Positions 23,508 to 32,554 of a DNA stretch of 64,000 bases are shown here, piece by piece. The stretch's first letter is position 1; every line of letters starts with the position of its first letter. This DNA comes from Ahrensia sp. (GTDB taxonomy: Bacteria; Pseudomonadota; Alphaproteobacteria; Rhizobiales; Rhizobiaceae), in assembly GCA_002706335.1 (NCBI GenBank), contig PAKZ01000026.1, positions 96,799 through 160,798 of the forward strand, in the 5' to 3' direction. The notes beneath the pieces were generated by a model. That model saw nothing but the letters and a program-made list of their open reading frames with translations, was not told the origin of the DNA and made no database searches. Both the position numbers and the translations under genes were made by a program.

Positions 23508-24926
23508 GTGAAATACATATCCACCCGCGGCCAGGCGCCCGCCCTCGGCTTCTGCGACACCATGCTTGCCGGACTGGCAAGCGACGGCGGTCTCTATGTG
23601 CCTGAAACATGGCCGCAATTCTCCGCCGCCGACATCAGGGCGCTGCGCGGCAAGTCCTATGAGGACATCGCTGTCACCGTGATGTGGCCCTTCGTGGAAG
23701 GCGAAATCGACCGCGCGGTCTTCGAGGCCATCGTGCGCGAAGCCTATGCGTCGTTTCGCCACGAAGCCGTCTGCCCGCTGGTGCAGACCGGTGCGAACGA
23801 GTTCGTGCTGGAGCTGTTCCACGGCCCGACGCTCGCCTTCAAGGACGTTGCGATGCAGCTGATCGGCCGGCTGATGGACCATGTGCTGGCCGAACGCGAC
23901 GAGCGCGCCACCATTGTCGGCGCGACCTCGGGCGATACCGGTGGCGCGGCGATCGAGGCCTTTGCCGGGCGTGATCGCACCGACATTTTCATCCTGTTTC
24001 CCAAGGGCCGGGTCTCTCCGGTTCAGCAGCGCCAGATGACGTCGAGCGGCGCGGCGAATGTGCATGCGCTCGCCATCGAGGGCAATTTCGACGACTGCCA
24101 GGGCCTATTGAAGGACATGTTCAACCACACCGCATTCCGCGACTCGGTGAAGCTGTCCGGCGTCAACTCGATCAACTGGGCGCGCATCATGGCGCAGGTT
24201 GTTTATTACTTCACCTCGGCGCTGTCGCTCGGCGCGCCCGACCGGCGGGTTTCCTTTACGGTGCCGACCGGCAATTTTGGCGACATCTTCGCCGGTTATG
24301 TCGCGCGGCAGATGGGCCTGCCCATCGAAACGCTGGTCATCGCGACGAACGACAATGACATTCTCGCGCGCACCATCGAGACAGGCATCTACGAGATGCG
24401 CGGCGTCGTGCAGACGACCTCGCCGTCCATGGACATCCAGGTATCTTCGAATTTCGAGCGGCTGTTGTTCGACGCAGGCGGCCGCGACGACCAGTCCGTG
24501 CGCAACGCGATGGCGAGCCTGAAACAGGCGCGACGTTTCGAGCTACCCGAAAAGACGCTCTCGTCGATCCGCTCCGGCTTTGCCGCCGGCAAGGCGGATG
24601 TGGCGGAGGCCGCCGGCACGATCCGGCATGTCTACGACAAATCGGGCTATATGCTGGATCCGCACAGCGCCATCGGCGTGCATGTCGCGCGGCACCAGCC
24701 GAAAAGCGCCTCGCCGATGGTCGTTCTGGCCACCGCGCATCCGGCAAAATTCCCGGCCGCCGTCGAGGAGGCCAGCGGCGTCCATCCCGCCCTGCCCGTT
24801 TGGCTGTCGGACCTGATGCAACGTCACGAATCCTTCACGGAGCTTCCCTCCGACCTAAAAATAGTGGAAGATTATGTTTCGGACCACGCGCGCGCAGCAA
24901 AAGAGACGGCGCGGGTAATGAAGTGA
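23508..24926 (+). CDS. thrC: Threonine synthase
   Basis: A 472-residue PLP enzyme that converts O-phosphohomoserine to threonine. The PLP lysine is in HGPTLAFKDVAMQ (about residue 112), and phosphate contacts are seen in GATSGDTGGAA and the later VPTGNFGD glycine-rich loop. The N-terminus (STRGQAPALGFCDTMLAGLASDGGLYVPE) is typical of the long gammaproteobacterial/alphaproteobacterial class. The start is GTG at 23508. It is followed by the M16 peptidase gene after 43 nt, a conserved neighbourhood in Rhizobiales. Confidence 0.97.
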   Translation: MKYISTRGQAPALGFCDTMLAGLASDGGLYVPETWPQFSAADIRALRGKSYEDIAVTVMWPFVEGEIDRAVFEAIVREAYASFRHEAVCPLVQTGANEFVLELFHGPTLAFKDVAMQLIGRLMDHVLAERDERATIVGATSGDTGGAAIEAFAGRDRTDIFILFPKGRVSPVQQRQMTSSGAANVHALAIEGNFDDCQGLLKDMFNHTAFRDSVKLSGVNSINWARIMAQVVYYFTSALSLGAPDRRVSFTVPTGNFGDIFAGYVARQMGLPIETLVIATNDNDILARTIETGIYEMRGVVQTTSPSMDIQVSSNFERLLFDAGGRDDQSVRNAMASLKQARRFELPEKTLSSIRSGFAAGKADVAEAAGTIRHVYDKSGYMLDPHSAIGVHVARHQPKSASPMVVLATAHPAKFPAAVEEASGVHPALPVWLSDLMQRHESFTELPSDLKIVEDYVSDHARAAKETARVMK

Positions 24927-24969
24927 GGAAGCGTATGGCCGGCTTTCGGCCAGTCCAGGGAGTGTGCAC

Positions 24970-26277
24970 ATGAAAGTGGAGACGACTCGTCTCTCCAACG
25001 GGATCACTGTCGCCACGCAGCGGTTCGACCATGTCGAAAGCGTCGCGCTCGGCGTCTGGGTGAGAGCAGGATCCCGCAACGAGCTGGAACCGGAACACGG
25101 TATCGCGCATCTCCTCGAGCACATGGCCTTCAAGGGCACCGCACGGCGCAACGCCCGCACCATCGCCGAGGAAATCGAGAATGTCGGCGGCGACATAAAC
25201 GCGGCTACCAGCGTCGAAACCACATCCTATTTCGTCCGCGTCCTGAAGGACGACGTTCCGCTCGCCCTCGACCTGCTCTCCGACATCCTGCAGAATTCCA
25301 AGTTCGACGAGGATGAGCTGCAACGCGAAAAACACGTCATCCTGCAGGAGTTGGGCGCCGCCAACGACATTCCCGACGACGCCGTCTTCGACCGCTTCAC
25401 CGAGGCCGCCTTCCGCCACCAGCCGATCGGCCGCGCCATTCTGGGCACCCGAGACACGATCCAGTCGTTTACCAGCGACCAGTTGCGCACCTATATCGAC
25501 CGCGAATATTGCGGCGAGCGGATGGTGATCGCGGCAGCCGGCGCCATCGACCACGACACATTCGTGAAGCTGGTCGAGAAGGATTTCGGCTCGATCCAGG
25601 CCAAGCCGAAGGGCAAGGCGGTTTCGCTCGCCAGCTATGTGGGCGGCGACTATCGCGAGCACCGGCAATTGCAGGACACTCAATTCCTGCTCGGCTTCGA
25701 GGGCCGCGCCTATCACGTCCGCGATTTCTACGCCTCGCAGGTTCTCGCCATGTTGCTTGGCGGAGGCATGTCGTCGCGCCTGTTTCAGGAAGTGCGGGAG
25801 AAACGCGGCATCTGCTACTCCATTTACGCGTTCCACTGGGGCTTCTCCGACACCGGCATTTTTGGCGTCCATGCAGCGACGGAACCGGGAGATCTCGACG
25901 AGCTCGTCCATCTCATCCTGGCGGAACTGCGCCGCGCCTCCGAGGACATCGACCAGAGCGAACTCGAACGCGCCCGCAGCCAGTTCCGCGCCAGCCTGCT
26001 GATGTCCGGCGAAAGCGCCCCTAGCCGGGCCGGCCAGATCGCTCGGCAGATCCTGCTTTTCGGCCGCCCCATTCCCAATGAGGAGTTGCTCGACCGCCTC
26101 GACAAGCTGACCGTGGAGCGCCTGCGCGATCTCGCCGGCCGTCTGTTCACGGAATCCGCGCCGACCGTTTCGGCGATCGGTCCGGTCGACCAGCTGATGG
26201 ATATCGAGTCAATCCGGGCGGGCCTCCTGTCCGGCGAGCCAGAGCCACGCGGGAATGTCAGGTTCGCCGTGGGTTAA
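24970..26277 (+). CDS. M16 family zinc peptidase (processing-peptidase-like)
   Basis: A 435-residue M16 metalloprotease related to the mitochondrial processing peptidase beta subunit. The inverted zinc motif HLLEHMAFKGT (HxxEH at residues 47-51) is intact, and the third ligand is the Glu in REKHVILQELG. The C-terminal half carries the second, non-catalytic M16 domain (FGVHAATEPGDLDELV). Such proteins degrade or trim peptides in the cytoplasm or periplasm. GGGAG precedes ATG 24970. The gene runs straight into the GNAT gene. Confidence 0.93.
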   Translation: MKVETTRLSNGITVATQRFDHVESVALGVWVRAGSRNELEPEHGIAHLLEHMAFKGTARRNARTIAEEIENVGGDINAATSVETTSYFVRVLKDDVPLALDLLSDILQNSKFDEDELQREKHVILQELGAANDIPDDAVFDRFTEAAFRHQPIGRAILGTRDTIQSFTSDQLRTYIDREYCGERMVIAAAGAIDHDTFVKLVEKDFGSIQAKPKGKAVSLASYVGGDYREHRQLQDTQFLLGFEGRAYHVRDFYASQVLAMLLGGGMSSRLFQEVREKRGICYSIYAFHWGFSDTGIFGVHAATEPGDLDELVHLILAELRRASEDIDQSELERARSQFRASLLMSGESAPSRAGQIARQILLFGRPIPNEELLDRLDKLTVERLRDLAGRLFTESAPTVSAIGPVDQLMDIESIRAGLLSGEPEPRGNVRFAVG

Positions 26278-26311
26278 CCCCATAACAGCCGCCAGTCGTA
26301 CGGTGCCGGAC

Positions 26312-26926
26312 ATGATTGCTTTCCCATTTCGCGGAACGCGACAACAGGTCATTACCGGTAAGTCCATCTTCTTGCGCCATCCCGATATCGCCGACCACAC
26401 GGAATGGGCGGCATTGCGCGAGGAGAGCCAGGCGTTTCTGAGGCCGTGGGAGCCGACCTGGCCCGATGACGATCTGTCTCGCGCCGCGTTTCGCGGCCGC
26501 ATCCGGCGCTACAACCAGGAAATCACCGCCGGCACCGGCTTTCCCTTCTTCATCTGCTCGGGCCAAAACGGCGCGATCCTTGGCGGAATAACGCTCGGCA
26601 ATGTCCGCCGCGGCGTCTCGCAATGCGGCCAGATCGGCTACTGGATGGGCGAACGCTACGGCGGCAAAGGCGTGATGAGCGAGGCGGTTGGTTTACTTTG
26701 CGATCATTCGTTTCGCGCTATCGGATTGCACCGCCTTGAAGCTGCCTGTATCCCGGACAATACGCGGTCGATCCGGATTCTCGAAAAAGCCGGATTCGCG
26801 CGCGAGGGATACCTGCGATCATATCTCAAGATCAACGGTGCCTGGCGCGACCATGTGCTCTATGCGCGGATCAATCCGCTACACGAGCACATGGGCCTGA
26901 AGGCTAAACAAGGTGAGGCGGTTTGA
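26312..26926 (+). CDS. RimJ/RimL-type GNAT acetyltransferase
   Basis: A 204-residue acetyltransferase of the ribosomal-protein/peptide N-acetyltransferase class. Motif A is QIGYWMGERYGGKGVMSEAVGLL (GxGxG-like YGGKGVM), and motif B is LHRLEAACIPDNTRSIRILEKAGFAREG. The class acetylates N-termini of ribosomal proteins or small molecules; the target is unknown. Start ATG 26312 is preferred because it matches the family N-terminus, though the ribosome site is weak. The stop overlaps the possible early start of the EAL gene. Confidence 0.88.
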   Translation: MIAFPFRGTRQQVITGKSIFLRHPDIADHTEWAALREESQAFLRPWEPTWPDDDLSRAAFRGRIRRYNQEITAGTGFPFFICSGQNGAILGGITLGNVRRGVSQCGQIGYWMGERYGGKGVMSEAVGLLCDHSFRAIGLHRLEAACIPDNTRSIRILEKAGFAREGYLRSYLKINGAWRDHVLYARINPLHEHMGLKAKQGEAV

Positions 26927-26967
26927 AGCAGGGATTGGCGACAGGTGAGTGGCAGGATCGGCGCATC

Positions 26968-29856
26968 ATGCGCGCATGCGCCATGCTTCTGCTGGCGCTC
27001 GCCGCCATGCTGTCCGCCTTCTCGACACCGGCCTTCGCGATCGAACCGATCTCGATCGGGCGCAACGCCGAGGCGCTGGACCTGTCGCGCGCCGTCACGA
27101 TCTACCGCAATCGCGGCGAAACCTTCCGCATCTCCACGGCGCCCGGCATTGACGGCATCGTGCGCACAATCGAGGTGCAGGCGACGCAGGAGGGCACGGA
27201 CGGCCACTGGGCGGTTTTCGCACTCGCCAACACGACCGAGCAGCAGATCGACCGGCTGATCGTCGCACCGCATTTCCGCCTTGTCGGTTCGCATTTCTTC
27301 TGGCCGGATCTGGGCTCCCAGCGCATCGTCGGCATCACACCGTCGGAGGGCTTCGCGCTCGACCGGGTCGAAAGCAACGACGCCGACATCTTCTCGATCA
27401 CGCTCAACCCGGGCGCGGTCGTCACCTTCGTCGCCGAACTCGCCTCGCCGAACCTGCCGCAGGTCTATCTGTGGGAAGCCGACCAGTACAAGGACATCGT
27501 CAACTCCTACACGCTCTATCGCGGCATCGTGCTCGGCATTTCGGGCCTGTTGGCATTGTTCCTGACGATCCTGTTCGTGGTGCGCGGCACGTCGATGTTC
27601 CCCGCCGCGGCCGCGCTGGCCTGGGCGGTCCTCGCCTATATCTGCATCGATTTCGGCTTTATTGACCGCTTCTTCGACGTGCTGCCCGCCGATGTCCGAA
27701 CGTGGCGTGGCATGAGCGAGGTATCGCTCGCCGCGACGCTGGCGCTGTTCCTATTCACCTATCTGAACCTCAACCGCTGGAACGACCATCTCAGCTACGG
27801 CGCCATCGCCTGGGTGATGACGCTGGCGGGTCTGGCGGCCCTCGGGCTTTACGATCCCGCGCTCGCCGCCGGCATCGCCCGTCTCTCCATCGCCGCGACC
27901 GCAGTATTCGGCTCGGTGCTGATCGCCTATCTCAGCTGGCGCGGCTTCGACCGCGCTATCATGCTGGTGCCCGCATGGGCGCTGCTGATCGCCTGGATCA
28001 TCGCCGGCTACATGACGATCTCCGGCAAGGTGGACAACGACATCATTCAGCCGGCGCTGGCCGGCGGTCTCGTGCTGATCGTCCTGCTGATCGGCTTCAC
28101 CATCATGCAGAACGCCTTTTCCGGCGGCGCCTTCCAGCAGAACCTCCTGTCTAATGTCGAGCGCCAGGCGCTCGCGGTCAAAGGCTCCGGCGGCATTGTA
28201 TGGGACTGGGATGTCGGCCGCGACCGGTTGTCGACGACGCCCGATCTCGGCGCCGTCCTCGGACTCGGTACGGGCAAGCTGCAAGGGGCGCCGAAGAACT
28301 GGCTCGCCGTGATCCATTCCGACGATCGAGACCGGTTCCGGGTAACCCTCGACGCGGTGCTGGAAAAACGGCGCGGCAAGATCGACATCAATATCCGCCT
28401 GCGCGGCAATGACGGCCATTACAACTGGTATTCCGTGCGCGCCCGGCCGGTCGTCGGCGCCGACGGACAGGTGATCCGGTGCATCGGCACCATCGTCGAC
28501 GTCAGCGACCAGAAGCGCTCAGAGGAACGGCTGCTGCATGACGCCGTGCATGACAATCTCACCGGCTTGCCGAACCGCGAGTTGTTCATGGATCGGCTGC
28601 GCAATTCCATCGCCATCGCCAATGTCGACGACGGGATGCGGCCGACGGCGCTGATCGTCGATATCGACCGCTTCAGGCAGGTCAATGAATCCATCGGCAT
28701 GGCGGCCGGCGACACGCTTCTGATCACGGTGGCGCGGCGCCTGCGCCGCCTGCTGCGCCCGCATGACACGCTGGCGCGCATCTCCGGCAACCAGTTCGGC
28801 ATCATTCTCCTGTCTGAAACCGAGCCCGCGCGCATCGCCGCCTTCGCCGACGCAGTCAAGAAGACGATCAAGGCGCCAATCTCCTTTGCCGAGCGCCAGA
28901 TCATCCTGACAGTCTCGATCGGGCTTGCGACATACACCCAGTCGCGCGCGCAGGACGAGGATCTGTTCGGCGACGCCGAGCTGGCGCTGTTCCAGGCCAA
29001 GCGCTTCGGCGGCGACCGTGTCGAGCCGTTCCGCCCGGCTTTCCGTACCTCCGGTTCCGACAAGCTGCAGCTCGAATCCGATCTCCGGCGCGCCATCGAG
29101 CGCGGCGAGATCAGCCTTGCCTTTCAGCCGATAGTCCATTCCGGCACGCTTGAGATCGCCGGCTTCGAGGCGCTGATGCGCTGGAAACACCCGCGCCGCG
29201 GCGAGGTCCAGCCCTCCGAATTCATCGCAATCGCGGAACGCTCCGATCTAATCGTCGAGTTGGGCAACCACGCCCTTGAACTGGCGATGCGCCAGTTGAT
29301 GGATTGGGACGTGCAATTGCCGGATGCGAGGCTTTTCCTGTCGGTCAACGTCTCCAGCCAGCAGGTGATGATGCGCGATTTCGCCAACACGCTGTCGGGC
29401 ATGAAGGCGCGTTTCACCTCCCGGCGCCACAAGCTGCGCCTCGAGATCACCGAAACCGTTCTGATGCAGAACCCGGAGCACAATTCGCGCATCCTGCAGA
29501 AGGTCAAGGAACTCGGCATCGGCCTGGCGATGGACGATTTCGGCACCGGCTATTCGTCGCTCGCCTATCTCTCGCACTTCCCCTTCGATACGATCAAGCT
29601 CGACCAGTCGCTGGTGCGCAATGACTGGTCGCAGCGCGATACGCTGCTGGAATCGGTCATCGCCATGGCCAACAATCTCGGGCTTGCCACGGTCGCCGAG
29701 GGCGTCGAATCCTCCGAGGATGCCGACAAGCTCGAGGAGATGGGTTGCAAATACATCCAGGGCTTCATCGCCGGCGTACCGGTCGCTGCCGAGGAAGCAA
29801 CCGAACTGGTGATGGAGCAGAACCCGCTCGTCACCAATGACGACGCCGCGGAATAG
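26968..29856 (+). CDS. Membrane EAL/GGDEF signalling protein, likely c-di-GMP phosphodiesterase
   Basis: A 962-residue inner-membrane sensor with signal sequence, a periplasmic sensor region (about 30-180), seven membrane segments (about 185-395, the 7TMR-DISM pattern), a PAS domain (about 415-520), then GGDEF and EAL domains. The GGDEF motif is degenerate (RISGNQF), so cyclase activity is unlikely. The EAL domain keeps EALMRW, SVNVS, EITET, the DDFGTGYSS metal loop, IKLDQS and AEGVE, so c-di-GMP hydrolysis is predicted. The frame is open to TTG 26923, but ATG 26968 begins the signal sequence. Confidence 0.92.
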   Translation: MRACAMLLLALAAMLSAFSTPAFAIEPISIGRNAEALDLSRAVTIYRNRGETFRISTAPGIDGIVRTIEVQATQEGTDGHWAVFALANTTEQQIDRLIVAPHFRLVGSHFFWPDLGSQRIVGITPSEGFALDRVESNDADIFSITLNPGAVVTFVAELASPNLPQVYLWEADQYKDIVNSYTLYRGIVLGISGLLALFLTILFVVRGTSMFPAAAALAWAVLAYICIDFGFIDRFFDVLPADVRTWRGMSEVSLAATLALFLFTYLNLNRWNDHLSYGAIAWVMTLAGLAALGLYDPALAAGIARLSIAATAVFGSVLIAYLSWRGFDRAIMLVPAWALLIAWIIAGYMTISGKVDNDIIQPALAGGLVLIVLLIGFTIMQNAFSGGAFQQNLLSNVERQALAVKGSGGIVWDWDVGRDRLSTTPDLGAVLGLGTGKLQGAPKNWLAVIHSDDRDRFRVTLDAVLEKRRGKIDINIRLRGNDGHYNWYSVRARPVVGADGQVIRCIGTIVDVSDQKRSEERLLHDAVHDNLTGLPNRELFMDRLRNSIAIANVDDGMRPTALIVDIDRFRQVNESIGMAAGDTLLITVARRLRRLLRPHDTLARISGNQFGIILLSETEPARIAAFADAVKKTIKAPISFAERQIILTVSIGLATYTQSRAQDEDLFGDAELALFQAKRFGGDRVEPFRPAFRTSGSDKLQLESDLRRAIERGEISLAFQPIVHSGTLEIAGFEALMRWKHPRRGEVQPSEFIAIAERSDLIVELGNHALELAMRQLMDWDVQLPDARLFLSVNVSSQQVMMRDFANTLSGMKARFTSRRHKLRLEITETVLMQNPEHNSRILQKVKELGIGLAMDDFGTGYSSLAYLSHFPFDTIKLDQSLVRNDWSQRDTLLESVIAMANNLGLATVAEGVESSEDADKLEEMGCKYIQGFIAGVPVAAEEATELVMEQNPLVTNDDAAE

Positions 29857-29874
29857 TCAGGAAATCAGGTTTCG

Positions 29875-30471
29875 TCAGGCGTGGCCGCAATCGGCGACGA
29901 AATGCGCGGTGTCGATGCCGGCGGCGCGCAGGAGGCGAGCATATTTGGTTTCGTGATCCTGGTCGAAGACGATGGCCGGATCGGCGTCGAGCGTCAGCCA
30001 GCTATTGTCCAGCATCTCGCTTTCCAGCTGTCCCGGACCCCAGCCTGAATAGCCGAGTGAAATGGCGCAGCGGTCAGGCCCCTCCCCCTTGGCGATCATC
30101 CGCAGCACCTGCGTCGTCGAAGTCAGGAAGACAGATTCGGAAATCGGAATCGTCGAGTCGCCGCAGTAGTCCGCCGAGTGGAGGACGAAACCGCGATGCT
30201 CGTCGACCGGGCCGCCATGACCGACCGGGACGTGAGCCACGCTGGTCGGAATCCTCGGCATGGCATTCTCCGAGAACACGTCCGTCTGCTCCACGAGATC
30301 GCCGAAGGTCATGCCGCGCACCTTGTTGACGACGAAGCCCATGGCGCCTTCCTCGTTATGGGCGCAAACATAGATGATGGTCTGGGCGAAAAACGACGAC
30401 AGCATGCTGGGCATTGCAACAAGGAACTTGCCCTCGAATTGCCCAGTACCGCTCGTAATGTCCCGTTTCAT
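29875..30471 (-). CDS. UPF0301 (YqgE/AlgH) family protein
   Basis: A 198-residue cytoplasmic protein of the UPF0301 family. Diagnostic segments are FEGKFLVAMPSML, ICVCAHNEEGAMGFVVNKV-like IYVCAHNEEGAMGF, GGPVDEHRGFVLH, and the end LGYSGWGPGQLESEM. The family has a conserved fold of unknown activity; AlgH in Pseudomonas influences alginate regulation. ATG 30471 has GGA seven bases upstream. ATG 30483 would add four residues and is also possible. Confidence 0.93.
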   Translation of the reverse strand: MKRDITSGTGQFEGKFLVAMPSMLSSFFAQTIIYVCAHNEEGAMGFVVNKVRGMTFGDLVEQTDVFSENAMPRIPTSVAHVPVGHGGPVDEHRGFVLHSADYCGDSTIPISESVFLTSTTQVLRMIAKGEGPDRCAISLGYSGWGPGQLESEMLDNSWLTLDADPAIVFDQDHETKYARLLRAAGIDTAHFVADCGHA

Positions 30472-30635
30472 CAAAATTTCCATGAGAGAAGCGTAACACT
30501 GCCATTGGATTTGACCAGCATTTTTTGCACGCAAAACCCCTGCGAATTCCGGCCCGTGTCTCACGAAGAGTTGACGCCGGTGCGGCCACAAATTCATTTG
30601 CCTGCAGAACGAGTTAGAGCCATTTGAGGCGGATG

Positions 30636-31454
30636 ATGCGCGACTTCCTAAAAAAATGGCCGGTGATTTTCACCCTCTTCTGCGGGGTTGTGCCGCAGCA
30701 GGCGGCGGCAGCGGCGTCGCCGTGGCAGGAGACGGACGGAGCGCGGCTGCGCATTGTCGCCGAGCCCGCCCGGCCGAGCGCGACCGATCTGCGCGGCATG
30801 CTGCAGATCGAGCTGGAACCCGGCTGGAAAACCTATTGGCGCGAACCCGGCGCGGCAGGCATTCCCCCGCAGATTTCGCTAGGCGACGACGCTGCCACGG
30901 CCGTGACGATCCACTATCCGGCTCCGGAGTGGCATGACGATCCCTATGGCTCATGGGCGGGCTATGCGCAGCCGGTCTCGCTGCCGCTGACCTTCGCGAC
31001 ATCGGCCGATACATGGCCCGGGACGCTGAAGGCCAGCGTCTTTCTCGGTATTTGCCGCGATGTCTGTGTTCCGGTCAGCATGGATTTCGACGTGCCGATC
31101 GACGAGAAGAAGCCCAACGCCATGCAGACGCTGCTCCTCGATACGGCGTTCTCCGCACTGCCGGCCGACGATTCGGACCGCCTGTCCATCGCGAACGCCG
31201 CATGGACATCGGATGGTGTGCTGGAGATCAGCCTGAAGCATGCGGCGTCCGATACCGATCCGCAGCTTTTCGTCTCCGCCGGCTCCAACCGGCCGTTCAA
31301 GAAGCCGGTTCTCGTCTCCGACGACGGCGAAACGGCCCTGTTCCGCGCCGAGCCGGTTTTCGATCCGGCCAAGGCCGGCGAAATGACGGTGGTTCTGACC
31401 GCGCGTCACGGCGTCGATGCGGTCGAAAGGTTCTTCACCGTCTCCCCTCAGTAA
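30636..31454 (+). CDS. DsbD alpha-domain-like periplasmic protein
   Basis: A 272-residue exported protein: signal peptide ending near AAAAA, then a DsbD N-terminal immunoglobulin-like domain. The Cys pair CRDVCVPV near residues 142-147 corresponds to the reactive pair of DsbD alpha, and the ELEPGWKTYWREPGAAGIPP segment is typical. There is no transmembrane beta domain or thioredoxin gamma domain, so it is a stand-alone alpha domain that probably passes electrons to a periplasmic target such as cytochrome c maturation. ATG 30636 has a better spaced GAGG than 30633. Confidence 0.82.
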   Translation: MRDFLKKWPVIFTLFCGVVPQQAAAAASPWQETDGARLRIVAEPARPSATDLRGMLQIELEPGWKTYWREPGAAGIPPQISLGDDAATAVTIHYPAPEWHDDPYGSWAGYAQPVSLPLTFATSADTWPGTLKASVFLGICRDVCVPVSMDFDVPIDEKKPNAMQTLLLDTAFSALPADDSDRLSIANAAWTSDGVLEISLKHAASDTDPQLFVSAGSNRPFKKPVLVSDDGETALFRAEPVFDPAKAGEMTVVLTARHGVDAVERFFTVSPQ

Positions 31455-31540
31455 ACGACGAGAATTCACCGTTCACCCACTCCCAATTCGGCGCGGGTCG
31501 CACTATGTGATTTGCGGACACCCAAAAACCGGAGAGACAC

Positions 31541-32029
31541 ATGCCCATCGAGATCGGCGCCAAGATTCCGACTGCCAACATATCGAAGATTACCGAGGAA
31601 GGCCCCGCGGAGATTTCCACACGCGACCTTTTCGACGGGCGCAAGGTCGTCGTCTTCGGATTGCCGGGCGCGTTCACGCCGACCTGCTCGCTCAATCACC
31701 TCCCCGGTTTTATCGAGAACTACGAGATCATTCTCGCCAAGGGCGTCGACGAGATCGTCTGCGTCTCCGTCAACGACCATCACGTGATGAAGGCCTGGGC
31801 GGAAGCGACCGGTGCGATGGGCAAGATCACGTTCGTCGCCGACTGGGACGCCGCTTTCAGCAAGGCGCTGGGAATGGATGCGGACATCTCCGCCGGCAAG
31901 CTCGGCATTCGCTCCATCCGCTATTCGATGATCGTTGACGATGGCACTGTGTCCGCCGTCAATCTGGAGGAGAAACGCGGCGAGGCGACGAATTCCGGCG
32001 CCGCCGCGATGCTCGAGCAACTGGGCTGA
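31541..32029 (+). CDS. Peroxiredoxin, Prx5 type
   Basis: A 162-residue AhpC/TSA-fold peroxidase of the Prx5 group. The peroxidatic Cys is in PGAFTPTCSLNHLPGF (P-x3-T-x2-C) near residue 49; the conserved Arg follows in RSIRYSMIVDDG. These enzymes reduce H2O2 and organic peroxides with glutathione or glutaredoxin. A Cys at about residue 74 (IVCVSVND) is the only other Cys seen. It is a single gene, convergent with the next one, with no gap between stops. Confidence 0.95.
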   Translation: MPIEIGAKIPTANISKITEEGPAEISTRDLFDGRKVVVFGLPGAFTPTCSLNHLPGFIENYEIILAKGVDEIVCVSVNDHHVMKAWAEATGAMGKITFVADWDAAFSKALGMDADISAGKLGIRSIRYSMIVDDGTVSAVNLEEKRGEATNSGAAAMLEQLG

Positions 32030-32440
32030 TCAGTTGCCGCTGGAAACCGGCGCATAGGGATCGATGTCCGGCCAGGCGATCCACAGGAACGTCTTGCCGG
32101 GCGTCGCGTAGCTGTCGTCCGGGATCAGCCCCGACGCCTTCATACGCGCCAACGTGTCCTTGACCTCGCCGTTCCTCACGACATCCACGACGATCGCGTA
32201 CCACCCATTCGGCGCCTGCAGCACGGCGGCGCGCGGGAAACGCGGCCGGTATTGTTCGGCGACGGCGATCGCCTCTGTCAGCGCCTCCCGGCTCGCAACC
32301 TGAAGCCAGAATTCGTCGGCCCGAAGCGGCGTCACGCTCCGTTTCACCGCCCCGCTGACCGGCGGCTGCTGCGCGACAGCCAAATGCGCGAAGCCCGCAG
32401 CCGACAACAAGGCGAAGAGCGCCAGTCTCACTAATTTCAT
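32030..32440 (-). CDS. Small secreted protein with a SPOR-like domain
   Basis: A 136-residue protein with a signal peptide (MKLVRLALFALLSAAGFAHLAVA). The mature part FWLQVASREALTEAIAVAEQYRPRF...GWYAIVVDVVRNG has the beta-alpha-beta pattern and length of SPOR-like domains, which bind peptidoglycan. It lacks a clear family signature, so the domain is tentative. ATG 32440 has GGGAGA upstream. It is convergent with the peroxiredoxin gene. Confidence 0.6.
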   Translation of the reverse strand: MKLVRLALFALLSAAGFAHLAVAQQPPVSGAVKRSVTPLRADEFWLQVASREALTEAIAVAEQYRPRFPRAAVLQAPNGWYAIVVDVVRNGEVKDTLARMKASGLIPDDSYATPGKTFLWIAWPDIDPYAPVSSGN

Positions 32441-32554
32441 TCGATGTCTCCCGTTCCAGTAGCCGCCCGGTACCCTCACCCGGGCTGGTGACGCGTCAAC
32501 TCCGCAGTTCTATGATCGCCGAATTCCGATGTCACGATCCGGCAGGAGGGTTTT

